From positions 124,001 to 188,000 of the forward strand of contig NZ_VXKK01000033.1 in the NCBI RefSeq assembly GCF_008693105.1: DNA of 64,000 nt. The letters run 5' to 3'. The stretch is from Corynebacterium flavescens. Its GTDB lineage: Bacteria > Actinomycetota > Actinomycetes > Mycobacteriales > Mycobacteriaceae. Below are positions 1 through 8,482 of the stretch, in pieces. The translations under genes were made by a program, and so were the position numbers. How positions within the stretch are numbered: position 1 is the first letter of the stretch; each line of letters starts with the position of its first letter. The notes beneath the pieces were generated by a model that saw only the letters and a program-made list of their open reading frames with translations, was not told where the DNA came from and did not search any database.

Positions 1-719
1 GAATCGGCCTTGGCCTCGGAGGTGAGACGATCTGCCATTTCCTGAGCCAAGCCCAGGACGCGGGCGGCCTGCATGTGGGTATCCGGAGTGGCAATGCCAC
101 TAGCAGCAGCGGAACCAGCCGCAGCAGCGGTGCTGGCCTTGGCCGGCGTAGCCTTCTTCAGATCCTCGACCTGCTTCTTCGAGCGCTCCAGCTCGCGCTT
201 GGCCTGTGCAGCCTCAGCGCGTGCTGCCTCTAGCTCCTTCTTGGCCTGCGCGGCTTCCTCACGCGCAGACTTTAGATCGGCATTTCCTGCGGAGGACGCC
301 GCCGCGAAAGCGGAGCCTGCAGGGCGCTCGGAGGCAGAAGCCTGCTTGGCCTTAGCGGCCTCAGCAGTTGCGGTCTTAGCCTGCTCCTGGGCGGTGCGAG
401 CCTCGTCCTTAAGCTTTGCAATCTCCGACTTGGAGTCCGCCAGCTTAGTCTCGTATTCCGCGCGCAGCTTGGACTCAACCTCGTGGCGAATCGCAGCCTC
501 GTCAGCGCCCTTGGCGGGAGCTGCACCGGTACCTGACTTAACCTGGGAGGTGAGATCCTCGACCTGCGCCTGCAAATCATCGTTCTCATCCTGCAGCTGG
601 GCAAGGGTGTCCTCTACGAGATCGAGGAACTGATCTACCTCGTCCTCGTTGTAGCCACGCTTGCCAATCGGCGGCTTGCTGAAAGCGACGTTGTGGACAT
701 CAGCTGGTGACAGTGGCAT
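1..719 (-). CDS. divIVA: DivIVA / Wag31 polar growth protein (C-terminus cut by window edge)
   Basis: Polar scaffold that recruits the cell-wall elongation machinery to the poles in Corynebacteriales. The start ATG is at 719. The N-terminus (MPLSPADVHNVAFSKPPIG, then RGYNEDEVDQFLD) is the classic DivIVA membrane-binding domain, with the conserved KPP(I)GKRGY loop at about residues 15-23. From about residue 28 it becomes an Ala/Glu/Lys-rich coiled coil, interrupted by two Ala/Ser/Gly-rich linkers near residues 65-70 and 185-195. About 239 codons are visible and no stop is reached, so the C-terminal tail lies outside the window. It is the last gene of the dcw-downstream run sepF-yggT-divIVA and has its own promoter candidate at 834-862. 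The family assignment is secure. Confidence 0.96.
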   Translation of the reverse strand, partial: MPLSPADVHNVAFSKPPIGKRGYNEDEVDQFLDLVEDTLAQLQDENDDLQAQVEDLTSQVKSGTGAAPAKGADEAAIRHEVESKLRAEYETKLADSKSEIAKLKDEARTAQEQAKTATAEAAKAKQASASERPAGSAFAAASSAGNADLKSAREEAAQAKKELEAARAEAAQAKRELERSKKQVEDLKKATPAKASTAAAAGSAAASGIATPDTHMQAARVLGLAQEMADRLTSEAKAD

Positions 720-833
720 TGACTTCTCTTCCCCTTCAAGTCGGTTCGGCCCCGGTAGTTCCAGAGCTGTGAAGATGCAAACCCTTCCCGCGCTAACACG
801 CGGGTCGAATCCACAATCAATCTTGTGCGGTCA

Positions 834-862
834 ATAATACGTATTGTCTTAAATCATTGTAA
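834..862 (-). promoter_or_regulatory. Promoter candidate for divIVA
   Basis: On the minus strand a -35-like TTACAA (857-862) is followed by a 17-nt spacer and a -10-like TATTAT (834-839), about 115 nt upstream of the divIVA start. The -10 overlaps a perfect 10-bp palindrome AATACGTATT (836-845). Spacing and -10 match the housekeeping sigma pattern. No experimental support. Confidence 0.5.
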
Positions 863-990
863 CCAATCGCTAACATTATCCCACGTTGGCCACAGTCTCA
901 ATATCAACAAAAGGGTTGGGGTTTAGGATTTGGGCCCCTAGCGCCTCTCGACGCACGCGCGCCCTATCCTCTCGCACCCACGGACGTACA

Positions 991-1007
991 CAGCGTTTTA
1001 AACGCTG
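991..1007. repeat. 17-bp perfect palindrome after yggT
   Basis: CAGCGTTT-T-AAACGCTG is a perfect inverted repeat with one central base, 12 bp past the yggT stop. As RNA on the minus strand it would be a short AU-rich hairpin without a U tract, so a weak terminator or a protein-binding dyad are both possible. Confidence 0.4.
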
Positions 1008-1018
1008 GCGGCCCGAAT

Positions 1019-1312
1019 CTATCCAAAGAAGATGATGCGCAGAACGATGGAAAGCAAAGACAAAATGAGGAATAAAACGATGATGGAAACATCGAGGGCG
1101 ACCCCACCCAGGCGCAGCGGGGGAACTATCCTGCGCAGGGCCTTAACTGGCGGATCCGTGACTACAAAGAGCGGTTCAGCCAGGACCATAAACCACCGCG
1201 GCGGGTTAAATTGCCGCGAGAAAGACTGGACCATCTCGATGAGGATGCGGGCGATGAGAATCCACGTATAGATTCTCACCAAGAAAATTAAAATGATTCC
1301 AAATTCAGTCAC
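1019..1312 (-). CDS. YggT family small membrane protein
   Basis: A 97-residue integral membrane protein with a GTG start at 1312. Two hydrophobic segments (about residues 3-28 and 68-95) flank a conserved centre with the YggT signature (Q...NPPRWFMVLAEPLFVVTDP) around residues 34-54. YggT proteins are usually encoded between sepF and divIVA in Gram-positive dcw clusters, exactly as here, and are thought to act in division, envelope or osmotic adaptation. No catalytic motif is expected. It probably belongs to the sepF transcription unit, about 90 bp downstream of it. Confidence 0.9.
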   Translation of the reverse strand: MTEFGIILIFLVRIYTWILIARILIEMVQSFSRQFNPPRWFMVLAEPLFVVTDPPVKALRRIVPPLRLGGVALDVSIIVLFLILSLLSIVLRIIFFG

Positions 1313-1402
1313 GTTAAACGAGCCTATCGGAACTACCCCCGTCTTTGCAGATTTAGGCCAGTCCCGTTGCGTCTCGCCGCACGCCGGCCCGAGAGCGCGC
1401 CA

Positions 1403-1852
1403 CTAACGCAGGCCGGCCTCGTGCTCAAGTTCCGCGTTGCTGAAGTCTGCGTCCTTGGGAACGATGGCAAAAACCTTGCGGTCAGTCTTTAGCACCTTGG
1501 TCAGGTTGATCATGCGCCCTTCCAAAGCGAAGCACAGGCCTGCTGCAAAGTCGACGAAACGCTTAGCCGCACCGCGCTCAGCATCGGTCAATTCGAAGAC
1601 TACGGCATCTCCCTCACGGAAGGGTTCGCCCACTCGGGCCGCGTCATTGAAAGAAGTCAGGGAGATGGCAACGATGCGGGGCACGAATTGCTCCTCCTCA
1701 ACAACAGCGACAGAGCCATAAGCAGAACGCGGGGCATAGGCCGCAGCACCGTTGCTCTCGTAGCGACGATCCTCCGCGAAATAAGCCTCGTCAGCTTCGA
1801 CGTCCATCGGCCCCAGGCCGAAGAACTCTTTCGTCTTGTTGAAAAATTCCAT
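1403..1852 (-). CDS. sepF: Cell division protein SepF
   Basis: A 149-residue FtsZ membrane anchor. The N-terminal amphipathic segment MEFFNKTKEFFGLGP is the membrane-targeting helix. An acidic, low-complexity linker follows to about residue 60. The SepF core (about residues 60-140) carries the FREGDAVVFELTDAERGAAKR and RFVDFAAGLCFALEG stretches typical of the family. In corynebacteria SepF is essential and binds the FtsZ C-terminal tail, which is intact in the FtsZ encoded at 3558-4871. The ATG at 1852 is preceded by a GAGGGAG ribosome site. It is followed by yggT and preceded by the PLP-protein gene in the usual actinobacterial order. Confidence 0.96.
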   Translation of the reverse strand: MEFFNKTKEFFGLGPMDVEADEAYFAEDRRYESNGAAAYAPRSAYGSVAVVEEEQFVPRIVAISLTSFNDAARVGEPFREGDAVVFELTDAERGAAKRFVDFAAGLCFALEGRMINLTKVLKTDRKVFAIVPKDADFSNAELEHEAGLR

Positions 1853-1980
1853 TGATGGGTCTCCCTCGTGACCGAGAACGCTAGTGCCAGAATCCCAAAA
1901 AATACCGGCAACTAAAGTTGCTATTGTTACTGATGTTACTTGAGTGATTTATACCGTGAAGTGCGCGTTTACGATGATTT

Positions 1981-2718
1981 TCAAACTACTGGCCGAGGCC
2001 CCATGATGCCGGTTCCGACACGCACAATATCGGTGCCCGCGGCGATGGCAGCACCCATATCCGCACTCATTCCGGCAGAAAGCAAAAGCTTGCGACCCAA
2101 GCCCTCCGTCATCTCATCGGTGAGCGCACGCGTCTGTTCAAAAACCTCACTCGCATCGCCGCCGAGAGGGGGAACAACCATGAGGCCCTGGAGACTAAGG
2201 TGCTCTAGTTTTTCTACCTCAGCCACCAAGTCACCGACGCCCGCGACAGGTACGCCACCGCGTGCAGTGTCAGCATCGGCAGAAACCTGAATGAAAACGT
2301 TTAGGCCCCCTTCCCTCTCACCGCGTTCACATGCAAGGGCTACCCCGCGGTCGAGGGCTTGTGCGAGCTTTGAAGAATCCAAAGAATGTACGCTTCGAGC
2401 CCAGCGCGCAACGTGATTAGCCTTCTTCGTCTGCACTTGGCCAATCATATGGAAACCGATCTCGGGCAACTGCGCCGCCTTGGCTCGGGCCTCTTGCTCG
2501 CGATTCTCGGCCACATCTGTGATGCCAAGCTCCCCCAGTAAGGCGATGTCTTCCGCGGGATGGAACTTCGTCACCGGCAAAAGCTGCGGTTGTTCCCTGC
2601 CCGCCGCTTGAGAAAGCTCCGCAATGCTGGCCCGGGTGCGCTCCAACCCCCGGCGCAGCTCCTCTTTGCGCTTGCTCGCCGCTTCCAGTGTCAAGGCAGT
2701 GGATTCCTGCTTGCTCAT
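1981..2718 (-). CDS. YggS/PROSC-type pyridoxal phosphate homeostasis protein
   Basis: A 245-residue single-domain protein with an alanine-racemase-like TIM barrel. The PLP-binding lysine lies in LLPVTKFHPAED (about residue 52), and the phosphate-binding end of the barrel is at VRVGTGIMGPR near the C-terminus. Family members buffer free PLP and affect amino-acid pools; they have no known catalytic turnover. The length is normal (230-250). The gene sits between pgeF and sepF, a conserved position in Gram-positive dcw clusters. The start ATG at 2718 opens MSKQESTALTLEAASKRKEEL. No sign of disruption. Confidence 0.93.
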   Translation of the reverse strand: MSKQESTALTLEAASKRKEELRRGLERTRASIAELSQAAGREQPQLLPVTKFHPAEDIALLGELGITDVAENREQEARAKAAQLPEIGFHMIGQVQTKKANHVARWARSVHSLDSSKLAQALDRGVALACERGEREGGLNVFIQVSADADTARGGVPVAGVGDLVAEVEKLEHLSLQGLMVVPPLGGDASEVFEQTRALTDEMTEGLGRKLLLSAGMSADMGAAIAAGTDIVRVGTGIMGPRPVV

Positions 2719-2771
2719 TAGTGTTTTTCCTTCAGTCTTTTTCTATGCTTCTATCGGCCTCTGTTACAGGC

Positions 2772-3527
2772 CTAGTCTTGCGCCGCCTCGAGCCAGATAA
2801 CCCCAGCTTGCCGGCCGGTTGTTCCCTCGCGCCGATAGGAGAAGAAGTCCTCATCCTCAATGGTGCAGCGCGGATCGGAGTGAATCGCCATTACGCCGAG
2901 CCCGAGCAATTGGCGCACAAGTCCACGGCGCACATCGACGCCCCATGACCCCTTAGAGGTGCGCACCTTAGACCCGGGCAGGTGCTTGTCGACGTCTACT
3001 GCCATCGCTTTTGGGACCTCGTAATTCGCCCCGCACGCAGCAGGCCCCATGAGCACCTGGATAGCTGCGGGCCGCGCGCCAAGGTCCACCATGGTGCGAA
3101 CAGTCTCCGTGATTATACCGTTGCGCGCGCCCAGCCTGCCCGCATGGGCTGCGGCTATCACCCCAGCCTCGACGTCGACAAGCAGGACCGGGGTGCAGTC
3201 AGCCACCAACACCGCCAACCCGAGGCGGCGGCACTGAGTAACTATGGCATCGCTCGCGGGCACTGGGTCCTCGCGCGGGACCTCGACCACAGTGACTGTG
3301 TTGGTATGGAGCTGTTCCATCCACACGATGTCCTCGAGGCCTAGGACACGTGAGAGCCGCGCCCTGTTTGCTGCGACGGCCTGTGGATCATCACCCACGT
3401 GATCTCCCAGGTTGAAAGAATCATAGGGAGATGCGGAAACCCCGCCGGCACGGCTTGTAAAAACCATGCGGACGGGGCGGGAACGCGCATCTGGCGCGGT
3501 GAAAGGTGCTTCCTCGTTTACTGGCAT
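2772..3527 (-). CDS. pgeF: YfiH/PgeF-type multicopper-oxidase-fold protein (purine nucleoside phosphorylase-like)
   Basis: A 251-residue member of the DUF152/laccase-domain family. It shows the metal-site pieces of the family: the His of AAHAGRLGARNGI (about residue 130), the Cys of GPAACGANYEV (about residue 160), and DPRCTIED followed by FFSYRREG near the C-terminus. Members have been described as purine nucleoside phosphorylases/adenosine deaminases and as editors of peptidoglycan precursors (PgeF). Position directly downstream of ftsZ favours a wall-related role, but this is inference. The WRG of many homologues is replaced by RLG here, common in actinobacteria as far as I recall. Confidence 0.88.
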   Translation of the reverse strand: MPVNEEAPFTAPDARSRPVRMVFTSRAGGVSASPYDSFNLGDHVGDDPQAVAANRARLSRVLGLEDIVWMEQLHTNTVTVVEVPREDPVPASDAIVTQCRRLGLAVLVADCTPVLLVDVEAGVIAAAHAGRLGARNGIITETVRTMVDLGARPAAIQVLMGPAACGANYEVPKAMAVDVDKHLPGSKVRTSKGSWGVDVRRGLVRQLLGLGVMAIHSDPRCTIEDEDFFSYRREGTTGRQAGVIWLEAAQD

Positions 3528-3557
3528 GCACTCCAGATTAGCGCGTTAGAGTAACGC

Positions 3558-4871
3558 TTAGCGCATGAAGGAAGGCACGTCGAGGTCATCATCACCATCG
3601 TCATCGTGGCGCGCGGCAGGGCGTGAGAGACGGTAGTCATCACGACCCTCCTCGCGGCGATCATCGCGCTGGAAACGCTCGGAGCTGGTAAAGAGGCCGC
3701 CCGACTCGCCCCCACGGCTAGGAGCCTGGGGCTCGCGCTCGCCAGCGCGAGGCTCATAGGAGTGGCGCGGTGCGTAGCGGTCCTGAGCCGGATCCTCGGC
3801 ATAGGCTGGTGCCGGGGCCGGGGTAACGGGCTCGGCCTCGCCACGGTCGCGGCTATCAAAAAGGGAACCGGGCTTGCGCTCCGCCTCCGCCTTATCCTGC
3901 TGCTGCGCCTGAGCGGCCATATTAGCCTGGGCATCGAAGCCGGTTGCGATGATGGTAACGCGCACCTCGTCACCCAAGGTGTCATCAATGATGGTGCCGA
4001 AGATGATGTTGGCATCCTCGTCCGCGCGCTCTTCAACCATCGATGCCGCGGAGTTGACCTCGTGCAGGCCTAGATCAGAGCCGCCAGCGATGGAGAGCAA
4101 CACGCCCTTGGCGCCTTCCATGGTGGACTCAAGCAGCGGCGAGTTGATGGCCTGCTCTGCGGCGGTCATAGCGCGGTTGTCGCCGCGGGCAGAACCGATT
4201 CCCATGAGGGCGGAGCCCGCATCCGACATCACGGAGCGAACGTCCGCAAAGTCAACGTTGATCATGCCCGGAATGGTGATGAGGTTCGTGATTCCCTGCA
4301 CTCCGTTATGGAGCACCTCGTCCGCGGCGCGGAAGGCCTCGACGATGGAAAGCTCCTCTCCACCTAGCTGCATGAGGCGGTCGTTGGGGATGACGATGAG
4401 GGTATCGCACACCTCGCGCAGCTCCTCGATGCCGGCCATGGCCTGGCGGGTGCGGCGCGCACCCTCGAACTTGAAGGGACGGGTAACCACGCCGACGGTC
4501 AGCGCGCCCATCTTCTTCGCGATGGAGGCGACTACCGGCGCAGCACCGGTGCCGGTTCCGCCTCCCTCACCCGCGGTAACAAAGACCATGTCGGAGCCCT
4601 GCAAGGCTTCCTCAATCTCGGTTTTGTGATCCTCGGCGGAGGTCTTGCCCACCTCGGGGTTGGCACCGGCGCCCAGGCCACGGGTGGCCTCGCGTCCGAT
4701 ATCGAGCTTGGTATCGGCATCAGAGAAGATCAGTGCCTGGGAGTCGGTGTTGATGGCGACAAACTGAACGCCTTTGAGGCCTTCTTCTATCATCCGGTTA
4801 ACGGCGTTAACGCCGCCACCGCCGACGCCGACGACCTTGATGTCCGCAAGGTTGTTGCTGGAAGAGATCAT
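3558..4871 (-). CDS. ftsZ: Cell division GTPase FtsZ
   Basis: Tubulin-like GTPase that forms the Z ring. The chosen ATG at 4871 gives 437 residues ([19 protein letters not shown]); a GTG at 4886 in the same frame would add five residues but leaves no room for a ribosome site. The nucleotide-binding glycine loop [14 protein letters not shown] (about residues 100-113) and the synergy/T7 loop [11 protein letters not shown] (about residues 202-212) are intact. After about residue 315 a long disordered Arg/Glu/Pro-rich linker leads to the C-terminal binding peptide [11 protein letters not shown], the SepF docking site. The gene has a separate leader of about 250 bp after ftsQ, so it likely has its own promoters. 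Confidence 0.98.
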   Translation of the reverse strand: MISSSNNLADIKVVGVGGGGVNAVNRMIEEGLKGVQFVAINTDSQALIFSDADTKLDIGREATRGLGAGANPEVGKTSAEDHKTEIEEALQGSDMVFVTAGEGGGTGTGAAPVVASIAKKMGALTVGVVTRPFKFEGARRTRQAMAGIEELREVCDTLIVIPNDRLMQLGGEELSIVEAFRAADEVLHNGVQGITNLITIPGMINVDFADVRSVMSDAGSALMGIGSARGDNRAMTAAEQAINSPLLESTMEGAKGVLLSIAGGSDLGLHEVNSAASMVEERADEDANIIFGTIIDDTLGDEVRVTIIATGFDAQANMAAQAQQQDKAEAERKPGSLFDSRDRGEAEPVTPAPAPAYAEDPAQDRYAPRHSYEPRAGEREPQAPSRGGESGGLFTSSERFQRDDRREEGRDDYRLSRPAARHDDDGDDDLDVPSFMR

Positions 4872-4874
4872 GTG

Positions 4875-4888
4875 AGGTGTGCTCACCT
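4875..4888 (-). promoter_or_regulatory. Hairpin over the ftsZ ribosome-binding site
   Basis: AGGTG-AGCA-CACCT (minus strand) can form a 5-bp hairpin that includes the only purine-rich Shine-Dalgarno-like stretch (AAAGGTGAG) and lies 4-17 nt before the ATG at 4871. It could limit translation of ftsZ. Short enough to be chance. Confidence 0.35.
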
Positions 4889-5025
4889 TTCGCTAATAAA
4901 AACTGCAGTTGCGTAGACCGTAAACGAGGAAAAATGCATTCCGCATCCGTGCGCCCCTTTAAGCCAAGAAGCGGTTGCTTCCATCTTCGATGAATGTGGC
5001 GGAAAATTCGCGTTCATTTCGCCGC

Positions 5026-5030
5026 GTGTC
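5026..5030 (-). promoter_or_regulatory. GACAC motif upstream of ftsZ (possible WhiA/WhcD site)
   Basis: A GACAC word lies about 155 bp upstream of the ftsZ start on the coding strand. In C. glutamicum, WhiA with WhcD is reported to act at a GACAC motif before ftsZ. A five-base word is weak evidence by itself; position and gene make it worth recording. Confidence 0.3.
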
Positions 5031-5124
5031 GGTACCCTCAAGGACTACTTTAGGGTTGCTGACGTGCGGGTATTCAGATCACACCCGCCACATCCGCCAC
5101 AGCAATGCTTGGCGACGTCGCCCT

Positions 5125-5814
5125 TTAGTCCCGCGCGGTGACTAGCTCCGGGTTGGAAATATTCCAGTGCTGACCATCCATCTTTAGCACCGTGGCAAAG
5201 GCACGGGCCTTGTTTGCATCATCGCCATCACTGGCCCCCCAAAAGACACTGCGCCCATCCCGCAAATTAAAGCTAAGAGAGTAGGCATCTTTGACTTCGA
5301 GGCTCTCGACCTGCGCACGCAGCTCCGGGGAAAGAGCGGAGATAGCAGCGGCTGCTTGGGCCATCTGCTCACTGCCAGGTTCAACAGAGCCTGTTATCTC
5401 TACAGTGCCTTCCGGCGGGGTCTCGCGCACAAAACCTTCACCGGCGCCGTCGATGAGCTCGGAATCATCGCCTTCTTTCTTGAAGGCGATGGCCTTGTGC
5501 TCAACCAGCTCAACCTTGAGCTTCGAGGGAAAAGAGCGAGACACCGTTGCCGATTCAACCCAGGGCAAGGAAGCAACCCCGGCCGCCGCTTCGCGCGCAT
5601 TGACCCGCACGAGGTTTGTCCCTATCCCAACCCTGGTTGCCTCCTCCACTGCGGCGCTGTCGATGTGTTCATTGCCTTCCACAACAAAGCCGCCGACACG
5701 CAGGATGGGAAAAACCCACAACGCGGCGCCCACAAGTAGCCCTACAGCGACTATCGCGGCGATGACGCCTGCAATCCATTTGGCGGGGCTTCGAACGCCC
5801 TTGTCCTTGCGCAC
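5125..5814 (-). CDS. ftsQ: Cell division protein FtsQ
   Basis: A 229-residue bitopic divisome protein. A short basic cytoplasmic tail (MRKDKGVRSPAK) is followed by one membrane helix (about residues 13-35), a POTRA domain (about 38-105; GFVVEGNEHIDSAAV...) and the FtsQ C-terminal beta domain. FtsQ links with FtsL and FtsB-like proteins and controls septal synthase activation. The GTG start at 5814 lies one base beyond the murC stop (TAA-A-GTG), so translation is probably coupled. Length is normal for actinobacteria, which have smaller FtsQ than E. coli. Confidence 0.94.
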   Translation of the reverse strand: MRKDKGVRSPAKWIAGVIAAIVAVGLLVGAALWVFPILRVGGFVVEGNEHIDSAAVEEATRVGIGTNLVRVNAREAAAGVASLPWVESATVSRSFPSKLKVELVEHKAIAFKKEGDDSELIDGAGEGFVRETPPEGTVEITGSVEPGSEQMAQAAAAISALSPELRAQVESLEVKDAYSLSFNLRDGRSVFWGASDGDDANKARAFATVLKMDGQHWNISNPELVTARD

Positions 5815-5815
5815 T

Positions 5816-7285
5816 TTAGCCCTTCAACTTATCCAAGATTTCAGCGGCGAGTAGAGTAACCGAGCCAGCCCCGATCGTCAGGACGAGATCGCCAGGGTGC
5901 ACCAAAGAAACTACGTCTGCCGCCGCCGCTGAGAAGTCTGGCTCAAAAATGACCTGCATGTCCTCCGGCATTTTATCCGTGATAATTCGCGAGGTAATGC
6001 CCTCGACCGGCTGCTCGCGCGCACCATAAATGTCTAGAACCACCGCGGCATCCGCCAACGAAAGTGCCTGAGCAAACTCAGCGTCGAAGGCCATGGTGCG
6101 CGAGTAGAGGTGTGGCTGGAAGCACGCGATGACGCGCCCACCTTGGCCTGCCGCCTCTACCTTTTGGCGCGCGGCCTTGAGCACCGCAGTCACCTCCGTG
6201 GGATGGTGCGCATAATCGTCGAAGACCTGCACGTCAGGGCCCTCATGAAAGGATACGGCCCCTCGGAACTCAAAGCGCCGGCGCACGCCGCTAAACTCCT
6301 CCAAGCCCTGGGCGAGTTCTGTGACATCGCCTCCGGCCAAAGCTGAGGCCGCCAACGCGGCCACGGAGTTAAGAACCATGTGGTGGCCCGGAATCTGCAG
6401 CCCGTACTCCGCGTGTTGCTCCGCGCTGCCTGGCAGGCGCAGGCGAACCGCTACGTGCATTCCAGTCTCATCGATGTGTTCGCCAACGAGAGCGCCGGCC
6501 AGTGGAATCTCTGGGTACTTCTCCCCCGCCTCCTCGCTGCCATAGCCCAGCACGTTGACGCCTCTTTCGAGAGCACGCTGCCCGATGGCTGCTGCATGCG
6601 GATCTTCTAGGCACACCACTAGGTATCCGGTTCCTTCGGTCACGCGGTTTGCGAAGTCATCGAATACCTGGAAATAAGCTTCAGGAGTCTTAAAGAAATC
6701 GAGGTGATCGGGTTCAGCGTTGGTGATGACCGCAATATCCGGGCTGTAGCGCAGAAGTGAGGCATCCGATTCATCGGCTTCCGCGACGAAGGCTTTACCC
6801 GTACCAGAGTGGGCGTTGGTACCGGCCCGATTGAGCTGCCCGCCGATAGCAAAGGAAGGATCCAGGCCCGCACGCTGCATAGCACTCACGGTCATCGAGG
6901 TGGTCGAGGTCTTGCCATGTGTGCCAGCCAGCAGAATCTGTGTGTGGCCGACCATCAGAGCAGCCAGGAGATCAGAGCGACGAATGACTGGGATCCCCCG
7001 CTTCTTGGCCTCTACCAGCTCGGGATTGTCCTGTGGAATGGCGGCAAAGGAAGTGACTACTGTCGTAGGTTCTTGGCCCGCGAGCTCAAGGTTCTCAGCA
7101 CGGTGACCAATGGCGACCTTGGCTCCCATTGAACACAAGACCGCAACCGGGGTGGAATCTTTAACATCGGAGCCAGTAACTACGCAATCGCGGGCGGCGA
7201 GGATGCGAGCGAGTCCCGACATCCCAGAACCGCCGATTCCAATGAAGTGCACCCTCGTGAGGTCATAAGGCAAAGCGTCTGCCAT
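5816..7285 (-). CDS. murC: UDP-N-acetylmuramate--L-alanine ligase MurC
   Basis: First Mur ligase: adds L-Ala to UDP-MurNAc in the cytoplasm using ATP. The 489-residue protein has the N-terminal Rossmann-like UDP site ([15 protein letters not shown], about residues 12-26), the ATP P-loop [11 protein letters not shown] (about 120-130), the central ligase residues around [10 protein letters not shown], and the C-terminal DYAHHPTEV motif (about 355). The ATG at 7285 is one base past the murG stop. Between murG and ftsQ, the standard dcw order. No anomalies. Confidence 0.97.
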   Translation of the reverse strand: MADALPYDLTRVHFIGIGGSGMSGLARILAARDCVVTGSDVKDSTPVAVLCSMGAKVAIGHRAENLELAGQEPTTVVTSFAAIPQDNPELVEAKKRGIPVIRRSDLLAALMVGHTQILLAGTHGKTSTTSMTVSAMQRAGLDPSFAIGGQLNRAGTNAHSGTGKAFVAEADESDASLLRYSPDIAVITNAEPDHLDFFKTPEAYFQVFDDFANRVTEGTGYLVVCLEDPHAAAIGQRALERGVNVLGYGSEEAGEKYPEIPLAGALVGEHIDETGMHVAVRLRLPGSAEQHAEYGLQIPGHHMVLNSVAALAASALAGGDVTELAQGLEEFSGVRRRFEFRGAVSFHEGPDVQVFDDYAHHPTEVTAVLKAARQKVEAAGQGGRVIACFQPHLYSRTMAFDAEFAQALSLADAAVVLDIYGAREQPVEGITSRIITDKMPEDMQVIFEPDFSAAAADVVSLVHPGDLVLTIGAGSVTLLAAEILDKLKG

Positions 7286-7286
7286 G

Positions 7287-8447
7287 TTAGTTTCCTTTCT
7301 CTTCAGTGCCTGCTGTTTTGCTTCCGCGCCCAGGCTTGCGGGACTTATCGTGTTCTTGTTTTACTTCGCGCCCTGCTCTAGTGACGCTGCTGGCAATGCG
7401 GTCTGCCAAGGTGTAGGCCACGTCCCCCGCGCTAGCGCGCGCGACGGCTTCTTGCATGGCCGCCAAGCGCTGCGGATCCCCGAGAATTGAGCGAACCTGG
7501 TCAATCAAGCGTTCTGCACTCAACTCGGCATCGGGGATGTGCACGGCCGCACCGGCCTCGACGAGCTCACGGGAGTTAAAAGCCTGCTCACCGTTGCCAA
7601 AAGGCAGCGGAACATAGATAGCAGGAAGCCCTGCTGCGCTGACTTCCGCCACTGTCATGGCCCCAGACCTGCACACAACTAGGTCCGCGACTGCTAAGGC
7701 CCCTGCCATGTCTTCGATATAGGGAAGGGGAACATAGTTCTCGTGGGCTGCGGGAGCCTGGTTCTTCTTACCGTAGGCATGCAGAATCTGATAGTCCTTG
7801 CTCAGGTTCTCAACAGCACCTGCCAGAGCGCTGTTGATGCTCACCGCGCCTTGAGAGCCGCCGGTGACCAAAATCGTCTTCATGTCATCGCGCAGGTTCC
7901 ATTTCTTCCACGCAGCAGCAGCCACGCTGCCATCTGGATCGGTGGCTAGGCCAGGGCGCACCGGGATGCCAACGACCTCACCGGGCATCCCGGAATCCGC
8001 GTGGGCATTGAGCCCAATTCCCCCCAGCCTGACGCCCAGTTTATTGGCCATTCCGGCCAAGGCGTTGGTCTCTAGAACATAGAAAGGCACACCCAATGAC
8101 TTTGCGGCGAGGTAGGCCGGTGCAGCGACGTATCCGCCGGTGCCAAAGACCACGTCTGCATCGACGTCCTTGAGCACTTGGCGGGTCTGGCGAAAAGACT
8201 TGGCCACGTTAAAGGGCAGTTTCAGAAGGTCCCCATTGAGCTTTCGCGGGACTGGCACCGGGGTTATCAGGCGCAAATCAACTCCGCGCCCCGGAATGAT
8301 GTCCCGCTCAAGGCCGCGGGACGTGCCGAGCGCCGTGAGCCGAGCACCGTGTCGATCCCGCAATGCCTCCCCTACTGCAAGCGCTGGTTCGATGTGTCCG
8401 GCAGTGCCGCCACCTGCGATGACGACGGAAATGGGCAGAGAATTCAT
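7287..8447 (-). CDS. murG: Lipid II synthase MurG (N-acetylglucosaminyltransferase)
   Basis: GT28 glycosyltransferase on the inner face of the membrane that adds GlcNAc to lipid I. In 386 residues it carries the G-loops [18 protein letters not shown] (about residues 11-28) and [14 protein letters not shown] (about 105), and the C-terminal UDP-GlcNAc site [24 protein letters not shown] (about 255-280). A Lys/Arg/Gly-rich tail follows residue 360. ATG at 8447, 35 bp after ftsW. Normal length apart from the basic tail. Confidence 0.97.
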   Translation of the reverse strand: MNSLPISVVIAGGGTAGHIEPALAVGEALRDRHGARLTALGTSRGLERDIIPGRGVDLRLITPVPVPRKLNGDLLKLPFNVAKSFRQTRQVLKDVDADVVFGTGGYVAAPAYLAAKSLGVPFYVLETNALAGMANKLGVRLGGIGLNAHADSGMPGEVVGIPVRPGLATDPDGSVAAAAWKKWNLRDDMKTILVTGGSQGAVSINSALAGAVENLSKDYQILHAYGKKNQAPAAHENYVPLPYIEDMAGALAVADLVVCRSGAMTVAEVSAAGLPAIYVPLPFGNGEQAFNSRELVEAGAAVHIPDAELSAERLIDQVRSILGDPQRLAAMQEAVARASAGDVAYTLADRIASSVTRAGREVKQEHDKSRKPGRGSKTAGTEEKGN

Positions 8448-8482
8448 AGAAACTAGGCTACCAGCGCGCCCTGCCTAGAAGA

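Larger units (their letters stand above)
720..1018. other. Intergenic region divIVA-yggT
   Basis: A stretch of 299 bp without a gene. It holds the divIVA ribosome-binding region (purine-rich GAAGGGGAAGAG upstream of the ATG), the promoter candidate at 834-862, and a perfect 17-bp palindrome at 991-1007 just after the yggT stop. I see no small ORF with a ribosome site. Confidence 0.6.
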
